Origin: Azolla caroliniana
Taxonomy: Eukaryota > Polypodiophyta
NCBI GenBank assembly: GCA_043228905.1
Contig: JBHGNT010000014.1
Location: 15,004,001 to 15,068,000, forward strand
Length of the DNA: 64,000 nt
Reading direction: 5' to 3'
Position numbers and translations under genes: made by a program. Positions 13,160 to 25,690 of this stretch are shown piece by piece. Every line of letters begins with the position of its first letter. The stretch's first letter is position 1. The notes beneath the pieces were generated by a model. The model was not told the DNA's origin. It did not search any database and saw only the letters and a program-made list of their open reading frames with translations.

Positions 13160-13956
13160 TGGGTGTGTCACTGTGTGTGTGTGTGTACCTAAAAAGGGAG
13201 ACAAATGTATGTATATGCATACAGGAATTGAATTGTGATGATTAAAAGGCAAATGATATGATTTCTGAATGATTGATTGGTTTGCTCCTCCTCCCATGGA
13301 TATGGTGCTGATCCTGCTCTGCTGCTTCTGCTGAGTGATTCTCAGATTTTTCATCAATTTGAAGGAGAAAGACATGGAAGAAGGAGAAGAGAAGAGTCCC
13401 AAAGCTTCTTTTTTCTTCTCATACAATCCGTAGGGCTTGCTTCTTCTTCTGAAAAAAACAGAGCTGAGAAACAGAGCAGAGCTATCGAAACAGAGGGGCA
13501 TCAGAAGCGAATACAAAAACAAAAAGCAGAGAGGTAAGAGAGAACACTGGAGAATAGATTGCCCAAGAAAGAGAAAGTAACACACACACACACACACACA
13601 CAGACACAAAAGACAAAAGAGAAATCAAAGGAAATCAGAGGAGGTAAAGAAGAGGGTTTATCCATAATAGAACCAAAAAAACAGAGCATGAGAATCGGAG
13701 GATCTAATCGCCATAGGGACACCGCAAAAAGACAAAGAGAAAGCAGAGAAAAACAGAGGAGATAAAAGAAGAGGGTTTATCCATGGTATATCAAAGCAAC
13801 ACCCCAGAACCAGATCAGAGAAGAGAAACAGAGGGTTTAATCTTCACACCGGAAACCGAACAAAGGAATCAAAGAAAAACAGAGGAAGCAGAGGAGAGAA
13901 GAAGAGGTTTGATCCATGAGAATAAAAAATCAACAGAAGGTTTCTTTCAAGAAACC
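13160..13956 (+). promoter_or_regulatory. Promoter/5' leader of the MEKK1-like gene, purine-rich with duplicated segment
   Basis: From about 13490 the plus strand becomes strongly purine-rich, with many CAGAG and GAAACAGAG elements and a (CA)n run at 13579-13601. A segment ending in GAAGAGGGTTTATCCAT occurs at about 13650 and 13766, with a diverged third copy (GAAGAGGTTTGATCCAT) at about 13899. In the second copy the segment creates an upstream in-frame ATG at 13783. The composition suits a plant 5' UTR better than coding sequence. Confidence 0.5.
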
Positions 13957-14136
13957 ATGGCTTTTTCCTTTCCAAGGCGCAAAACGTCCTCCTCTGGGAG
14001 ACCTAAGCTCCAACGCACATATGCATTAAAGATCACTGATTTTGAACTATTTTCACCATCATCATCATCATCCTCCTCCTCATCATCATCATCATCATCA
14101 TCATCGTCATCGGCATCGTCATCGTCATCATCATCA

Positions 14137-14178
<42 letters not shown>

Positions 14179-16924
14179 ACATCGTCACCATCATCATCAG
14201 GAATTTCTTCTTCTTCACGAAAAGCCTTCAGATTCCCATCATCCTCATCCTCATCAGGTAATCGCCCTTCTCGAACATCTTTTGAAAAGGATTTCTCGTC
14301 CACTTTCCGGCTGACTGGACAAAATAGCGAGAGCCAAATTGATCGGATTTGTGAGGAACTCGGCCTTTTGGGTGGTGCTGATGCTTTTGGTATATCACCT
14401 GATGCATGGGAAGCTGGGAAATCAAGGACTAGCTCATTAGACCGGTTCGCTTTTGATCAGAAATTTGTTGATCAGAAATTGGCTCTTTCAAGCTCTTTTG
14501 ATAAGAAAATCGCCACTCCATTCTTTGATATTAGCAAAAGAAACAATCGAGAAAAAGAAGCAATATTTACACAAACTCCCCTCAGTTCAAGCTCGGTTAG
14601 TTCGATTGCTTCTGATTCAATTGCTTCTTCTTCTTCTTCGGGTAGCTCATTTTTCTCTGATACAACTAGTTCTACACCTGTTGGGTCTTTAGAGATCATA
14701 GAAGACCATGATCCAGTCCAGAATGATTGGATTTTGGGAGATCCTACGGGTAGAGAAAGGTAAGTAGTTTATATTCTCAATTTCAAATTTTGCTAACAAA
14801 ATTGGTAAATACTAATATTTATGTGAACCAAGAGTCTAAATGTATATGAATAGGATGTTTTAAAATGGAAGTCACTAATTGTGTTTATCTTAGCAATTTT
14901 GAATAGAAGAAGAGGAGAGTTAGTGTGGAAGGTCTGGGATGGGATTGGAATGAAGGTCATATGTTCTCTAAGGGAGATATGAATGAGAAATGGAGAGCTA
15001 TTGTACAAGGTGGGATGGAAGGGTATTTAATCAAGATAGTATTTTGTTATGAATCAATCTTAATGCATCAAGTTTCTAGAGGGGAAGTCTTATGGAGTGA
15101 GGACATATTTAATGAGAGTGTGTCACCAACCTAGTAAAGAGGATATATATACCCACCTCTGTTTCTTGTGATTGTGAAATTGGGCAGAATTCTTACAGGA
15201 TATCCGAGGGTGCAGAGCAAGCGGTGCAACAAAATCCTCTTCCTGTACCTCCAATCCGGACAAAATCACCACTTCATTCTCTATCAACTCATGATCTACT
15301 GGCTAGCTTTGCACCTGAAACAGGACATCTTGGCAATGATCAAAAGCTGATTTCGGAATCTCGAGGCAATTCAAATGCCTCGGACAGTCTCGTTAGGGAG
15401 TGTAAAAATGGTGTTTCCACTGATGAAAACATCCTCTCTTCCACAATGGATCAGGAGCCTTGGAACCAAATACCTCAAATCAACACCAATTCATGGAGGA
15501 AACTGGAAATTCTGGGCAGTGGCTCATTTGGGACTGTCTATGAGGCAATGTCCGAGTAAGTTCTTCCAAACACCGGAATTCAACTCCGTTCTCAAAACTT
15601 TCAGCTTATAGTGGTGTGTTTCTTCTCTGGAGTTTTGATATGGAAGAGCTTTTTATTATTTGGAGTTCTATAAGTTGGCAATTGTGTCTTGTCAAATACT
15701 TGTATATATTTGAGACTCGTGCTTTTGAAAAGTGCCGCTGATTATGAGCTTCTGTGTCATTGTGATTGAGAGTGTCTTTTTTATTCAAATTTACAACATT
15801 CTATTGAAAAGATGTGGCTAACACTTGATCAATTGTTTGGTCTTGGTGATAATTTATTGCATTATTTGTATTCTTCTCATTTCAGTTGGATCATGTGATC
15901 ATTGCATTCATAAAACCTATTTATTGTTGCAGGAATGGGGTATACTTTGCAGTAAAAGAAGTTTCTCTATCATTGAATGATAGTAAAACCCAGCAATCTG
16001 TTTCACAATTGGAACAGGTACATTGAAATAGCTACTGTATTTTTTTTATATTCATTTTCAAAGCTGTATGATTGAGAATATACTAAATGATTGTACAGTA
16101 CGTATGTCTCTCTGCATACCCATATCTAGTTCTTTTCTATGGGCTTATGATGGTTTATATTGTTTGTGTTTATTTGTAGGAAATTGATGTGCTAAGCCAG
16201 TTTCAACATGATAACATTGTTCGATATCTTGGTACCCAAAAAGTTAGTTGATTCTTCTCCTAGTCTTTTTATCATGTTTTCGAAGTTCACAACTTAATTC
16301 AAGAAGTTTTGTTGATGTCAGTTCGTATTACTCACCTTATCGAAGCAACAATAACGAAATACGTCTCTCTAGGAAAATGGAGTCGTATTGATTGAGCTGA
16401 ATAGAGGTAGATAGATAGAATCGATGTTGGAGGTCAAATATGACCTATGAGACCAAAAACGTTACATTTCATGTAATAAATGTGAAAATGAGTAGGGAAT
16501 CTTGATGTTCAAGAACTTCACTAATGAACATTGCAATCGAGATTGCACATTGTGGTTGTAAGAGAAATTTCGTGCAAGGATTGGGTTTGGGCGAAGAGTG
16601 GGGAAAGTATGGTCAAATATGATCAAATGCAGAGCATTTTATCAAAGTGTATTACTCGAACTCTCGAACTTGTTGAGGGCAAAGTGTGCATAGTCGACAA
16701 CACTCATCACTTGTGCCCCAACGCCCCATCTCACATTGCAATGCATCTGAGCTAAGTCGCATGGAAATAATGGTTCAAATGGCAGATGACAGTATGGGCT
16801 CTAATATGTATTGATGTGTATGGTTTCCCGTTCCACAAAGAATATGGTTTTGTAGTTAGGTGCAACATGTGTAGCATAATGTGTGAAGCTTGAGCCTCCA
16901 AATTTATCTAATGTCATGATACAT

Positions 16925-16973
<49 letters not shown>

Positions 16974-18630
16974 AAGGTCAATGGACCTTCTTGCGTTATA
17001 TAGAACCCAACATTCAGGATTAATGTTTGCAATGTAATATTCTAATTTTGTCCGTTTAGCATCTTTTCATTTCTTCCTTAATGGGTCCATTAATCTTTTC
17101 ACATCCCATATTGAGAGAGAGAGAGAGAGCATGTTATTTTTGTGTTCTAATTTATGAAATTGTGTAGTGAAAATCTTAATGGTTTGCTTTTCTTGACAGG
17201 AGCCAGAAAAGCTGTACATATTCTTAGAGCTAGTCACCAAGGGCTCACTTGCTGCCTTGTATCGAAAGTATCCATTATATGATTCTCAGATACGGATATA
17301 CACCAGACAAATCTTAACTGGATTGACATATCTCCATGATCAAAATGTTATGCACAGGTTGGTATCGGATAACTTCTTAGTATATAGTTATTTTTCATGG
17401 CCTTAAGAGCTAGCCTTTTTTAAAACTTTGTTTGTATTATCATTTATTTTCCCTTGTTATGTAGGGATATCAAATGCGCAAATATATTAGTAGATGTCAA
17501 TGGACGGATAAAGCTTGCAGATTTTGGGTTAGCGAAAAAGGTCTTTGTGCAAAATCCATTTTCTCATTTAGTGTGTTTTGAAGTTTTTTTCATCATTTTA
17601 TGTTATGATGCCTGTGTATGAATCCGTCGAGTTTTGGAAATGTTGTTTATGCAACTTAATAAGAGCATGTTGTTCACAGATATCCAAGTTGGACGATCTC
17701 AACTCTTGTAAAGGAACTGCTCACTGGATGGCTCCAGAGGTGTAAAATCATAATTATAAAGCACAGTTAGATCGTTAGTGACATCACACTATTCTTATTT
17801 ATAGTTTAAATGTTACATATATAGTGATAGCAAAAAGGTATTCAATTTTTACAAATATTTATAGTGATAGCAAGCTACTCTATGTTTAGTTACTTTCATA
17901 GTCATGGTGAACTACCCTGTTTTGTTTTAGTTACTTTCATAGTGATGGGATTATTTCAAGCGCATCACGGTTGTTTGTAATTCTTACTCACATTTTTGTT
18001 CTTCTTGGTTTCAGAATTAATCCATACTCAAAATTTCATTTCAGGAAAGACTTATATTTTCGTTTCATTTACAATATTTCCAGGTCATCGACCCAAGGAA
18101 GACCTATAGCTTTCCGGCAGACATTTGGAGTTTAGGGTGCACCGTGCTCGAGATGGTGACAAGATGTCCACCTTTTGGGGACTTGGAGCCGGTATTGTCT
18201 GTCTGTTGGTCTCTCTGAATACAAACATACAATTTTGAGATATTCTGTGAAATTTGCCAGCATACCCATTCATTTTTCATGAAACTCTGAAAGAAATACC
18301 CTGTTGTATCTGAAACACCCAAAAATATCCCAAAAAACACCACATAACTTCCACCCACACTACACAATTCGTTATTCCAATTTTTTTAAATTGCCATGAT
18401 TCATACTGAATGTAATACACAAACTTTTTTTCACATGATAGCATCGTGCACTATGGAAGATTGGGAATGGAGAGCGGCCTCCAATTCCTGACTCGTTATC
18501 AGAAGATGCCAAAGATTTCATTCGACAATGTTTACAAGCTGATCCTGAAAAGAGGCCTTCTTGTGTGCAACTCCTGGATCATCCGTTCGTGAGATATGCC
18601 GGTCTTACACCGAGCAATTCCTTTTCGTAA
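13957..18630 (+). CDS. MEKK1-like: MAP kinase kinase kinase, MEKK1-type
   Basis: Nine exons (13957-14759, 15199-15555, 15933-16017, 16180-16242, 17200-17357, 17465-17540, 17680-17739, 18084-18191, 18442-18630) join to 632 residues with all GT..AG borders and no frame break. The N-terminus has the RxLQRTYALKITDFE motif matching the conserved start of plant MEKK1 proteins, then a Ser-rich tract, then a conserved block ending ISPDAWEAGKSR. The kinase domain runs from about residue 367: Gly-loop GSGSFGTVYE (374-383), Lys 395 in FAVKEV, HRD 488-490, DFG 508-510, APE 532-534, ending near HPFVRY. All catalytic residues are present, so it should be an active Ser/Thr kinase phosphorylating MAPKKs. The ATG at 13957 lies in ACCATGG, a good initiation context. 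An in-frame ATG at 13783 would add 58 charged residues that look like translated leader. The length is close to Arabidopsis MEKK1 (about 600 aa). Confidence 0.93.
14053..14200 (+). repeat. Serine-codon microsatellite (TCA/TCG/TCC)n inside the MAPKKK
   Basis: An in-frame trinucleotide array of about 148 bases encodes almost only serine, with one Ala, one Thr and one Pro. It is built from TCA runs and alternating TCG-TCA hexamers, with a short TCC stretch. MEKK1-type kinases have a short Ser stretch at this place; here it is greatly lengthened. Length variation among individuals is likely. Confidence 0.9.
16926..16968. repeat. (AG)n microsatellite in MAPKKK intron 4
   Basis: Uninterrupted AG dinucleotide run, about 21 units, within the 957-base intron between 16242 and 17200. 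A shorter AG run lies at 17113-17129 in the same intron. Confidence 0.95.
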
Positions 18631-21600
18631 GAGAAACCCCTATAGAAGAGGTGAAGGCAAGGGCAAATCGAAATTCTTAAAATTCTAGAAGAGGCCAAGT
18701 GATTGGCATTACAAAAAGCATGGGCTTCTAACAATTTTTGACTAATCCATGTGGCAAAAGGCTTGTGTAAAAAAAGCAAAGCATGAGTGCTAGATGTGGC
18801 ATACAATTTGTATAAGCATGTATATTTTTCCCTTACATGACCACGTTTGGCATTCATCTTGTGATGCACACATTTTCTCCCTCCTATATATATATATATA
18901 TATGTCAAAACGCTTTGATTCCAAATGTGAAATTTGGAGATTCTTTCCAAACCTTTTTTGTTTCCTGATGAGTATTTATTGGAAAGGAGTATTAAGCTCT
19001 CTCTCTCTCTGCCTCTCTATTGTTCGAGGTTGGAGGTTGAACGTGGATTTTATCCATCTAAATCAGGTTGAATTTGTGGCTTTCTATGCACTCTGAATCT
19101 GGAATTTGGTTACTTACAGGCTATAGATTTGCACCCATGACTATGTTATGTCAATAATTGTGAAAACTGGGACGTGAGAGATGCTTGCCCACATAGAAAG
19201 CACCTTCAAATTGCTCCCAAATGGATTGCAATGAAGATTTAAGCTTTGAATAATGTCATTATCACCATTGCGTTGTGATGTCGGAAACTTGGAAGGAATA
19301 CCTTCAATTACTACGTTTGCTTCAAAGTTTTCGCCATCGATTGAATCTCCTTTGTATATATACAAGTGTTTGATCAAACATTCTCAATAGGTTTATACTT
19401 CGCTACAGAAAGCAATAAACATGGCATGACTTCAAAATATTCTTTTTTGTTTTCTTTGTATTATAGCTCTTTGAGGTAATCTATGCTTCTCTCATGTGCG
19501 TGCAAGATCCCATGTACTTGGTGATTCCTACTAGTGTTGAATAGTGTAAATAGCATTTTAATGAAGATACAACAAAATTGTGTCTAGCTTATAAAAGAAA
19601 TCTAGATGTTTATCAAGATTTTATTGTAATTGATTGATCTTTTGGTTGCAATTTATATCCTATTTTATTGCAACAGGACTAATATTTGTTGCAAGAATGG
19701 GATTTTATTGCAACAGGACTAATATAGTTGAAACATGGGTTATGAGAACCCAAACATATAATTTCCTTGAAGATTTTTAAATGGAATAGTTTGCTTGCAT
19801 CAATATTTAAAATTGAAATATGGATATTTAGAAATTGGAATTGCAAATTACAGTAGGTTGTGATTGTCATTTGTGAATAAAAGGGAACACTATATGCATG
19901 ACTCTCTCATCTTCTCTCCCTTCTTTGCTTGCGCCTTGTGGAAAGCATCTTTGCATGCAAAAAACAATTTTCGAGGGAAAGATCAAAAGATCATTGTGGC
20001 CTCGTAAGACAGAATTTGATACTAGGGCCCCTAATGTTGCCCCATCAAGATATATATTACAAAAACTAGTATTTGTCTCATCAACAAGGAGACAAATGTA
20101 ATAACAATCCCAACTTCCAAAAATGAGGTGTTAGAAACATCCAACAAATTTATATATTAGGATTTAGAACAAGTCAAGAGTGATGCTCGGCTAAAAGGCA
20201 GGGATGTCCTATATGTCCCATGTGATATATTAAAGAGTCAACTCTGTATGAAATCAAAGCGAAAACATAGGCTATGACAAGGATTAGGACTAGACGGGTT
20301 GTAATACTTTTCTAAGTGAGCCATTAATTTAAGGTTTCTCAACGAACTTCCGTTGCATTTGCATTACAAATATTATTTATTCATTCATTTTCACATGAGA
20401 AAGGGAATAGTGGCATATGTACTAAGGTTTCATATGTTTATATCATTTCACCCTCAATCTATAGCCTAAATACAGGCGGAAAGTATAGATAGTTTGAGGA
20501 TTCTCATGTGTTTTTCATTCATTCTTATCCAATGTGTGTTGGTGTGTTTGTGAATGTTTGACACACATGTGCTATATGTACACATGTTTGTATGCATATC
20601 TTTTGAACAATTGGGGCCATGTCGACATAAAAGCTCATCTGTAATTATTTTGAAATTCAGAAGAGTACACTACACCCCACCCCATATGGTAAAAAATGGC
20701 AATAGATCACCATTTTCTACCTTTCAAAATATAGTACCAAGGGTAGAACATAGAAATCCATTAAGCCCTTTAGTGTTGAAATGGTATTACAACACATTAC
20801 AAATTTCACTATTTATGGGTATTTGGGTAATTATTATTAACACAATCTAAAAGTAGAAGGGAAGAGGGAAAAGGCCAAATATATATGTGCCTTAGAAAAT
20901 CTTAAGTGGGCTCATTCGAAATAAGTAGAGAGTGTTTTGTGGTCATGACACATTGGTTTATAATCTTGTGATTTCTTAAAGATATTTTTAAGTGTTCCTT
21001 GTGTGTAGTTGTGAATTGTTTTTTGGTTGAAGGAGACTCCATGGTTATCGATTTGCTATACCCTTTACTAAAAACCATCTATTCTCTAATTGTTTTAATC
21101 ATTGCCTTTGCCTTCAATGACAATGGCATTCAATAGCAACATGTCTCGTCGCCATCGATTTGTTGAGATCCTTCAATCTCGTTACCCCACAAAGAAGAAT
21201 GATGGTGATACCATCATGCAAATTATTGATACTACCGACCACATTCACCTACTGCATCTCATTTGCCCAATCAACCATAATGAAGGAATCCATTGGTGAC
21301 AAACTCTATTTCTGTTAGCCACGTCCACTCTATCCCTTCTCGCTTTGTCCCATACCCTTTGACATCCACGTATCTTGACCCCATCATGGAGATCATATAA
21401 TGTAATCTAAAAAGGAAAGTTTACCTATTTGAAACTTTCGTCATCATCATTATTATTTAACCATGATTTGATATTCCTAGTACAAATTTATGCCCTTAAG
21501 AAACTTATCTTTCTTCATTCAAACTTTTGAATTTTTGAATTCACATGTGTTTATATTGTTTCTTATGAGTTTCATATATATTGTATTGATGTAAGAAAGT

Positions 21601-22984
21601 GTGGATATTGATATTGAAAGAGCTCAACTCATGCAAGAGACTCCCTCGTTAGATTTCATAGAAGCACAATTATGCATATCTTTTTGTTTTGTTTTTCCAA
21701 GGGAAGGTTGCTCTGCACGTTGGTTGAAAAGCTTTATTCTTAGGTTCTCTTCCAATCGTTTTCTAATGCCCATAATAATTCTTGACAATCATTATCTCCT
21801 TGTTATCACATGGTGGACCCTTGAAAAGATAAACACAAGCGAAAAAGAAAATTTATTGTTTTAATGTAAACAATATTTTTATGAAAAGAAGAAGAAGCAA
21901 AATACTTCAACAAACTTGTGACAATAAGTTCAGTGAAGTGTTTACTCGTAGATCACATGAAGAAAGTAACAAGACAGTTTTGTATTGAAAGCGGTGAAAA
22001 GCATTCCATTGATAAGAAACTTTAGATGTCCCCACCAATTGTTGCTTTTGCACTTGGGTAGTGAATTCAAGTATCAAACAATGAAGTTGGAGTTGTATTC
22101 ATTCTTATCCTTTTAGTTTAAGATCAATTATAATGGCTTTAGCATTTCCATTTATTCGAAAATATAATGATGAAAGTTTCAAATAGGTATGGAGAATAAT
22201 TGTGCACATAATTTAGTTCGATATTGAACTAAATTATGCTCATAATTATGTTTGATATGCAGAGTAATATCTTGCCCTTGAAAAATGGCTTTATTACATA
22301 ATGACATTGCCATTGATACTGGCATACAAGTGAAAACTGTTAAAGTCATACTTTTAAAAGCAACACAAATATAATAAGTTCTAGGCATAAACACTAGAGA
22401 ATGTTTCGACCAAATTAAAGATGTCCCTTCAGGGACATCCGATAAAAAAGTTAAGTTTAGGGTTTTTTTGCTACATGCTTGAATGCATGACAATAGGGCA
22501 TGTGCTACATATGAAGAAAAGTCATCTTTCAACATAGAAATATGAATAAAAGAAGAATTAGAGAGTTGTCTTTGCATGGCATACACATGCAATCCTAGTG
22601 TGACGAGCTCAACATAAGAGTGTTTTGATGTACGTTATCTAGATACATATGGGTGTTATTTAAACTCGCATATACCTATTTAATGGTTTTCTTTTATAAT
22701 GGGTATCAAACTGTTTTTTCATTTGTTTCTGAGTAGAGACAAATTTCTCATTTGCTTATCTATTGTATGTCAGTTGTGAACTAGTTATGAGTTGGCATTA
22801 AGATGGTTGTTGATGCGGTTCTATCAAGGTTGTAAGTGTTAAGCCTTGTCAAGGCTTTTACTAAAGACGTATATACTATTTGAAATAGGCTTATTTATGT
22901 CCCTAAAACTTGGGCTTTTGTCCATCTAACCCTTGACCAATCTCCCTCTTTGAGGAGACATTGACCATTACTGAAGCAAACATC
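18631..22984. other. Intergenic, no supported gene
   Basis: The first part is the 3' flank of the MAPKKK gene. There is a (TA)n run at about 18888-18903 and a short direct duplication (TATTGCAACAGGACTAATAT) near 19665 and 19703. Open frames (for example 20554-20850, 21601-21864, 22179-22592 minus) are short and featureless. Confidence 0.5.
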
Positions 22985-23200
22985 ACTTAGTTCATAGAGC
23001 TCGCATTTCGAAGAGAGAAAAAGAAAGTATATTACATCTAGAAAGGGTTTAGGGTTTAGGGTACTTAGTTCATAGAGCTCGCATTTCGAAGAGAGAAAAA
23101 GAAAGTATATTACATCTAGAAAGGGTTTAGGGTTTAGGGTACTTAGTTCATAGAGCTCGCATTTCGAAGAGAGAAAAAGAAAGTATATTACATCTAGAAA
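22985..23200. repeat. 78-bp tandem repeat with telomere-like motifs
   Basis: Units start at 22985, 23063 and 23141, exactly 78 bases apart and nearly identical. The first two end in two TTTAGGG-type heptamers; the third lacks that tail. Each unit has ACTTAGTTCATAGAGCTCGC at its start and a GAGAGAAAAAGAAAG stretch. The repeat keeps a minus-strand frame open (78 is a multiple of 3) because of its length, not because it is a gene. Confidence 0.93.
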
Positions 23201-24500
23201 ACTCAATGCTTTCTCGTTTTCCATCAACTTAAAACACCACCAGTTGAAGTGGTTTCAAATATTTGGTTAGACATAGTTCATACTTTGAAGGGTCAATGGG
23301 ATGGTATAACTAGAGATTTTGAGGCTAAAATTGCTAACAACATGAGTTTCTTATTAGCTAGACAACTACATTCATAACTTCCAATTACGACACGCCTTAT
23401 TGGCATTTTCAATTTCCGAAATGGTTGTTTCCCCTGCCGATCACATAGAGATTTAAAATCTTGTAAAACGTTTTATAATAATGTCAAGATATCTTCTTTA
23501 ACAACAAAAAAAAGAGCGAAAAAGAAAACCTTGATTGAATCTCATCACGGGAGCAAGGGGGAAGACTTCATTCGACCAATCATATCAATTGCACTGAACT
23601 TGTCTATTTTCCTTTTGGTCATTACAAACGTACTACTGATTGAACACTATGTCAATAAGGTGGCGTCTTTTTTTCTTAGAGTGTCAACTCTATTAACGAG
23701 GGAAGTGAAGAAACATAATGCTTGATTGACGAGTTGTTGCGAGACTACCCTCTCTCTTCCATTCGTATGCGAGGAACATGCGATCAGTTAGATGAGACAA
23801 ACATTATACGAATCGAGGGCAACTAACAATCAACAACGGTTTGAGAGTGTCAAACTCAAACAATTTAAAAATTTTGAAACCTAAACCGAACCATGAAACC
23901 ATTTACATCGAAACCGTTTAAACTGAACTGTTACAAAATCCAATTTGTCAAACCCTTAAAACCGTAGTCTCATGATTTGGTTTTGGTTTTGAAGTTAGGT
24001 CAAAATTCAAAATTTCAATTTTTCAAAAATTGAAAGATTTTTCTAAATTGTAAGTATTAGGCTTAAAAATGAGAAGGTTGTTCAAAAAATATTGAAGAAA
24101 ATAATCAAGTGGCAACCCTAAACCGTCAAACCGTTTAAATCAAGCTAAACCATTGAGCCCCCACAATTGAATCGAACTGAAATTGAATTGTTAAAGAAAA
24201 CTTGAACTTGAACTGAACTGTTAAACCATGGTTGTTAATTGCTAAGGCCAATCCAAAGGGGGCCCATAAGTTTTTGAAAGGGGTGATGATGCTTGACAAG
24301 GGATAGATGACCCAAATACACGTTCTCCTCTTGAATAAATAGATGTGTCGAATGGTCCCGAACCCACGGGGTCAGGAAGCGGAGGTATGTCTATTAGTTC
24401 AACAAATGCAGGCAGGGGCGACTCAAGTTTCCGACGGGCGGAAAGTAAGTGTTTTACAAGACATGGAGAGATTGTTTGCTTGCTTGCTTTGTGTGTCTTT
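23201..24500. other. Intergenic with AAACCG-rich stretch
   Basis: From about 23870 to 24235 the sequence is rich in AAACCG, AACTGAACTG and TTTGGTTTTGG motifs, resembling in style the 12560-13075 block but more AT-rich. At 24410 a CAGGGGCGACTC motif resembles the ends of some hAT-like elements, but I could not pair it with a second end. No gene is supported. Confidence 0.4.
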
Positions 24501-24501
24501 G

Positions 24502-24750
24502 ATGTATGTATGTATGTATGTATGTATGTATGTATGTATGTATGTATGTATGTGTATGTATGTATGTATGTATATGTATGTATATGTATTTATGTATGCA
24601 TGTGTGTATGCATGTATGTATGCATGTATGTGTATGTGTGATTGTTTGTTTGCTTTGTGTGTGTGTGATGCATGCATGCATGCATGTATGTATGTATGTA
24701 TGTATGTATGTATGTATGTATGTATGTGTGTATGCATGTATGTGTATATG
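24502..24750. repeat. ATGT/ATGC tetranucleotide microsatellite
   Basis: A long (ATGT)n array with GTGT and ATGC variants, split near 24640-24665 by a short non-repeat segment. All six frames are open because of the 4-base unit, which produces spurious Cys/Met/Tyr/Val-rich and His/Thr-rich frames. Confidence 0.95.
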
Positions 24751-24887
24751 TGTGTGATTTCTCTGTTCTTCTTCTTATGTTAGGAGATATGTATATGTTT
24801 TCCATTCCTGTATTTTTCTGGTTTCTGTGTTGTTGGGTTCCTCTTTTTATTTAGGGTTTCCGTACAATCAGAAACAGAGGATTAGGG

Positions 24888-24888
<1 letters not shown>

Positions 24889-24931
<43 letters not shown>
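24889..24931. repeat. (GT)n microsatellite
   Basis: About 21 GT units upstream of the DUF3527 gene. (TA)n runs follow at about 25219-25239 and 25259-25270. Confidence 0.95.
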
Positions 24932-24933
<2 letters not shown>

Positions 24934-25565
24934 AAGCAGAGAGAGGTGAGGAAGAAGGGCTGTCGTTGATTAGGGTATACAAGAAGAATATAAAAAGTTC
25001 ATTTCTGGGCAAAAAACAGAGGAAGATTGATGAAAGACGTAATGTATTAAACTTAAGAAGAGAGAGTGGTGGTGGTACAGTATCAATTTTACTCTGTTTT
25101 CTGTCTGTGTCGTCTTTCTCTCTTTTTATTTACCCTTTCCCTCACTCACACTCAAAAATTACTTTATACTGTCTCTGTCTCTCTCCTGCCTAAAGTCATT
25201 CCACCGTCTGCTTTACTGATATATATATATATATATATTTATGCAGACATAGAGAGAGATATATATATATAGAAGGCTTAAATGCATATAGAAGAACTAG
25301 TAGCAGTAGAAGGAAAAGACCAGTTCCTTCATTGCTACTCCATTGCCACTCTTATATCCTTCCATCACTTTGCTTCTTCTTAACACAAATCTTAGCCATC
25401 AATATGTATATATAGATCCATTAACCCACCCACATACACAGACACACATGTGCAGATTCACATATCAATCTTGAGTCTCTTCGTTTCCTTGTTCTGGTTC
25501 CTAGACACTCCTAATTTGTTTACACCATTTTAATTGGATCCTTGATTCACCTCTTTGTTTTCTAA

Positions 25566-25633
25566 GGATTGGATTGGTCGATAATATAATACAGACAGAT
25601 AAGCCAATCCAATCCAATCCAATCCAATCCAAT
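25566..25633. repeat. CCAAT pentamer array with upstream inverted copy
   Basis: Six perfect CCAAT pentamers at 25604-25633 lie 57 bases before the DUF3527 start codon. GGATTGGATTGG at 25566-25577 is the reverse complement of part of the array, so a stem of at least 12 bp with a loop of about 26 bases or more can form, in several registers. CCAAT is also the NF-Y core, but the site probably lies in the leader. Confidence 0.8.
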
Positions 25634-25690
25634 TGACAAGTCCCAAACTTTATATATTTGCCTACATAATAATGCAACAAGACTCAGCCA

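Noticed and set aside
13947-14303. Asp-rich 118-codon frame and other long frames opposite the Ser tract
   Set aside because: Pure reverse-strand reading of the TCA/TCG microsatellite inside the MAPKKK exon.
22895-23227. 110-codon frame with three 26-residue repeats
   Set aside because: Produced by the 78-bp tandem repeat, whose period is a multiple of three; no start context or homology.
24343-24805. Cys/Met/Tyr/Val-rich and His/Thr-rich frames
   Set aside because: All frames are open because of the (ATGT)n array; no splice or domain context.
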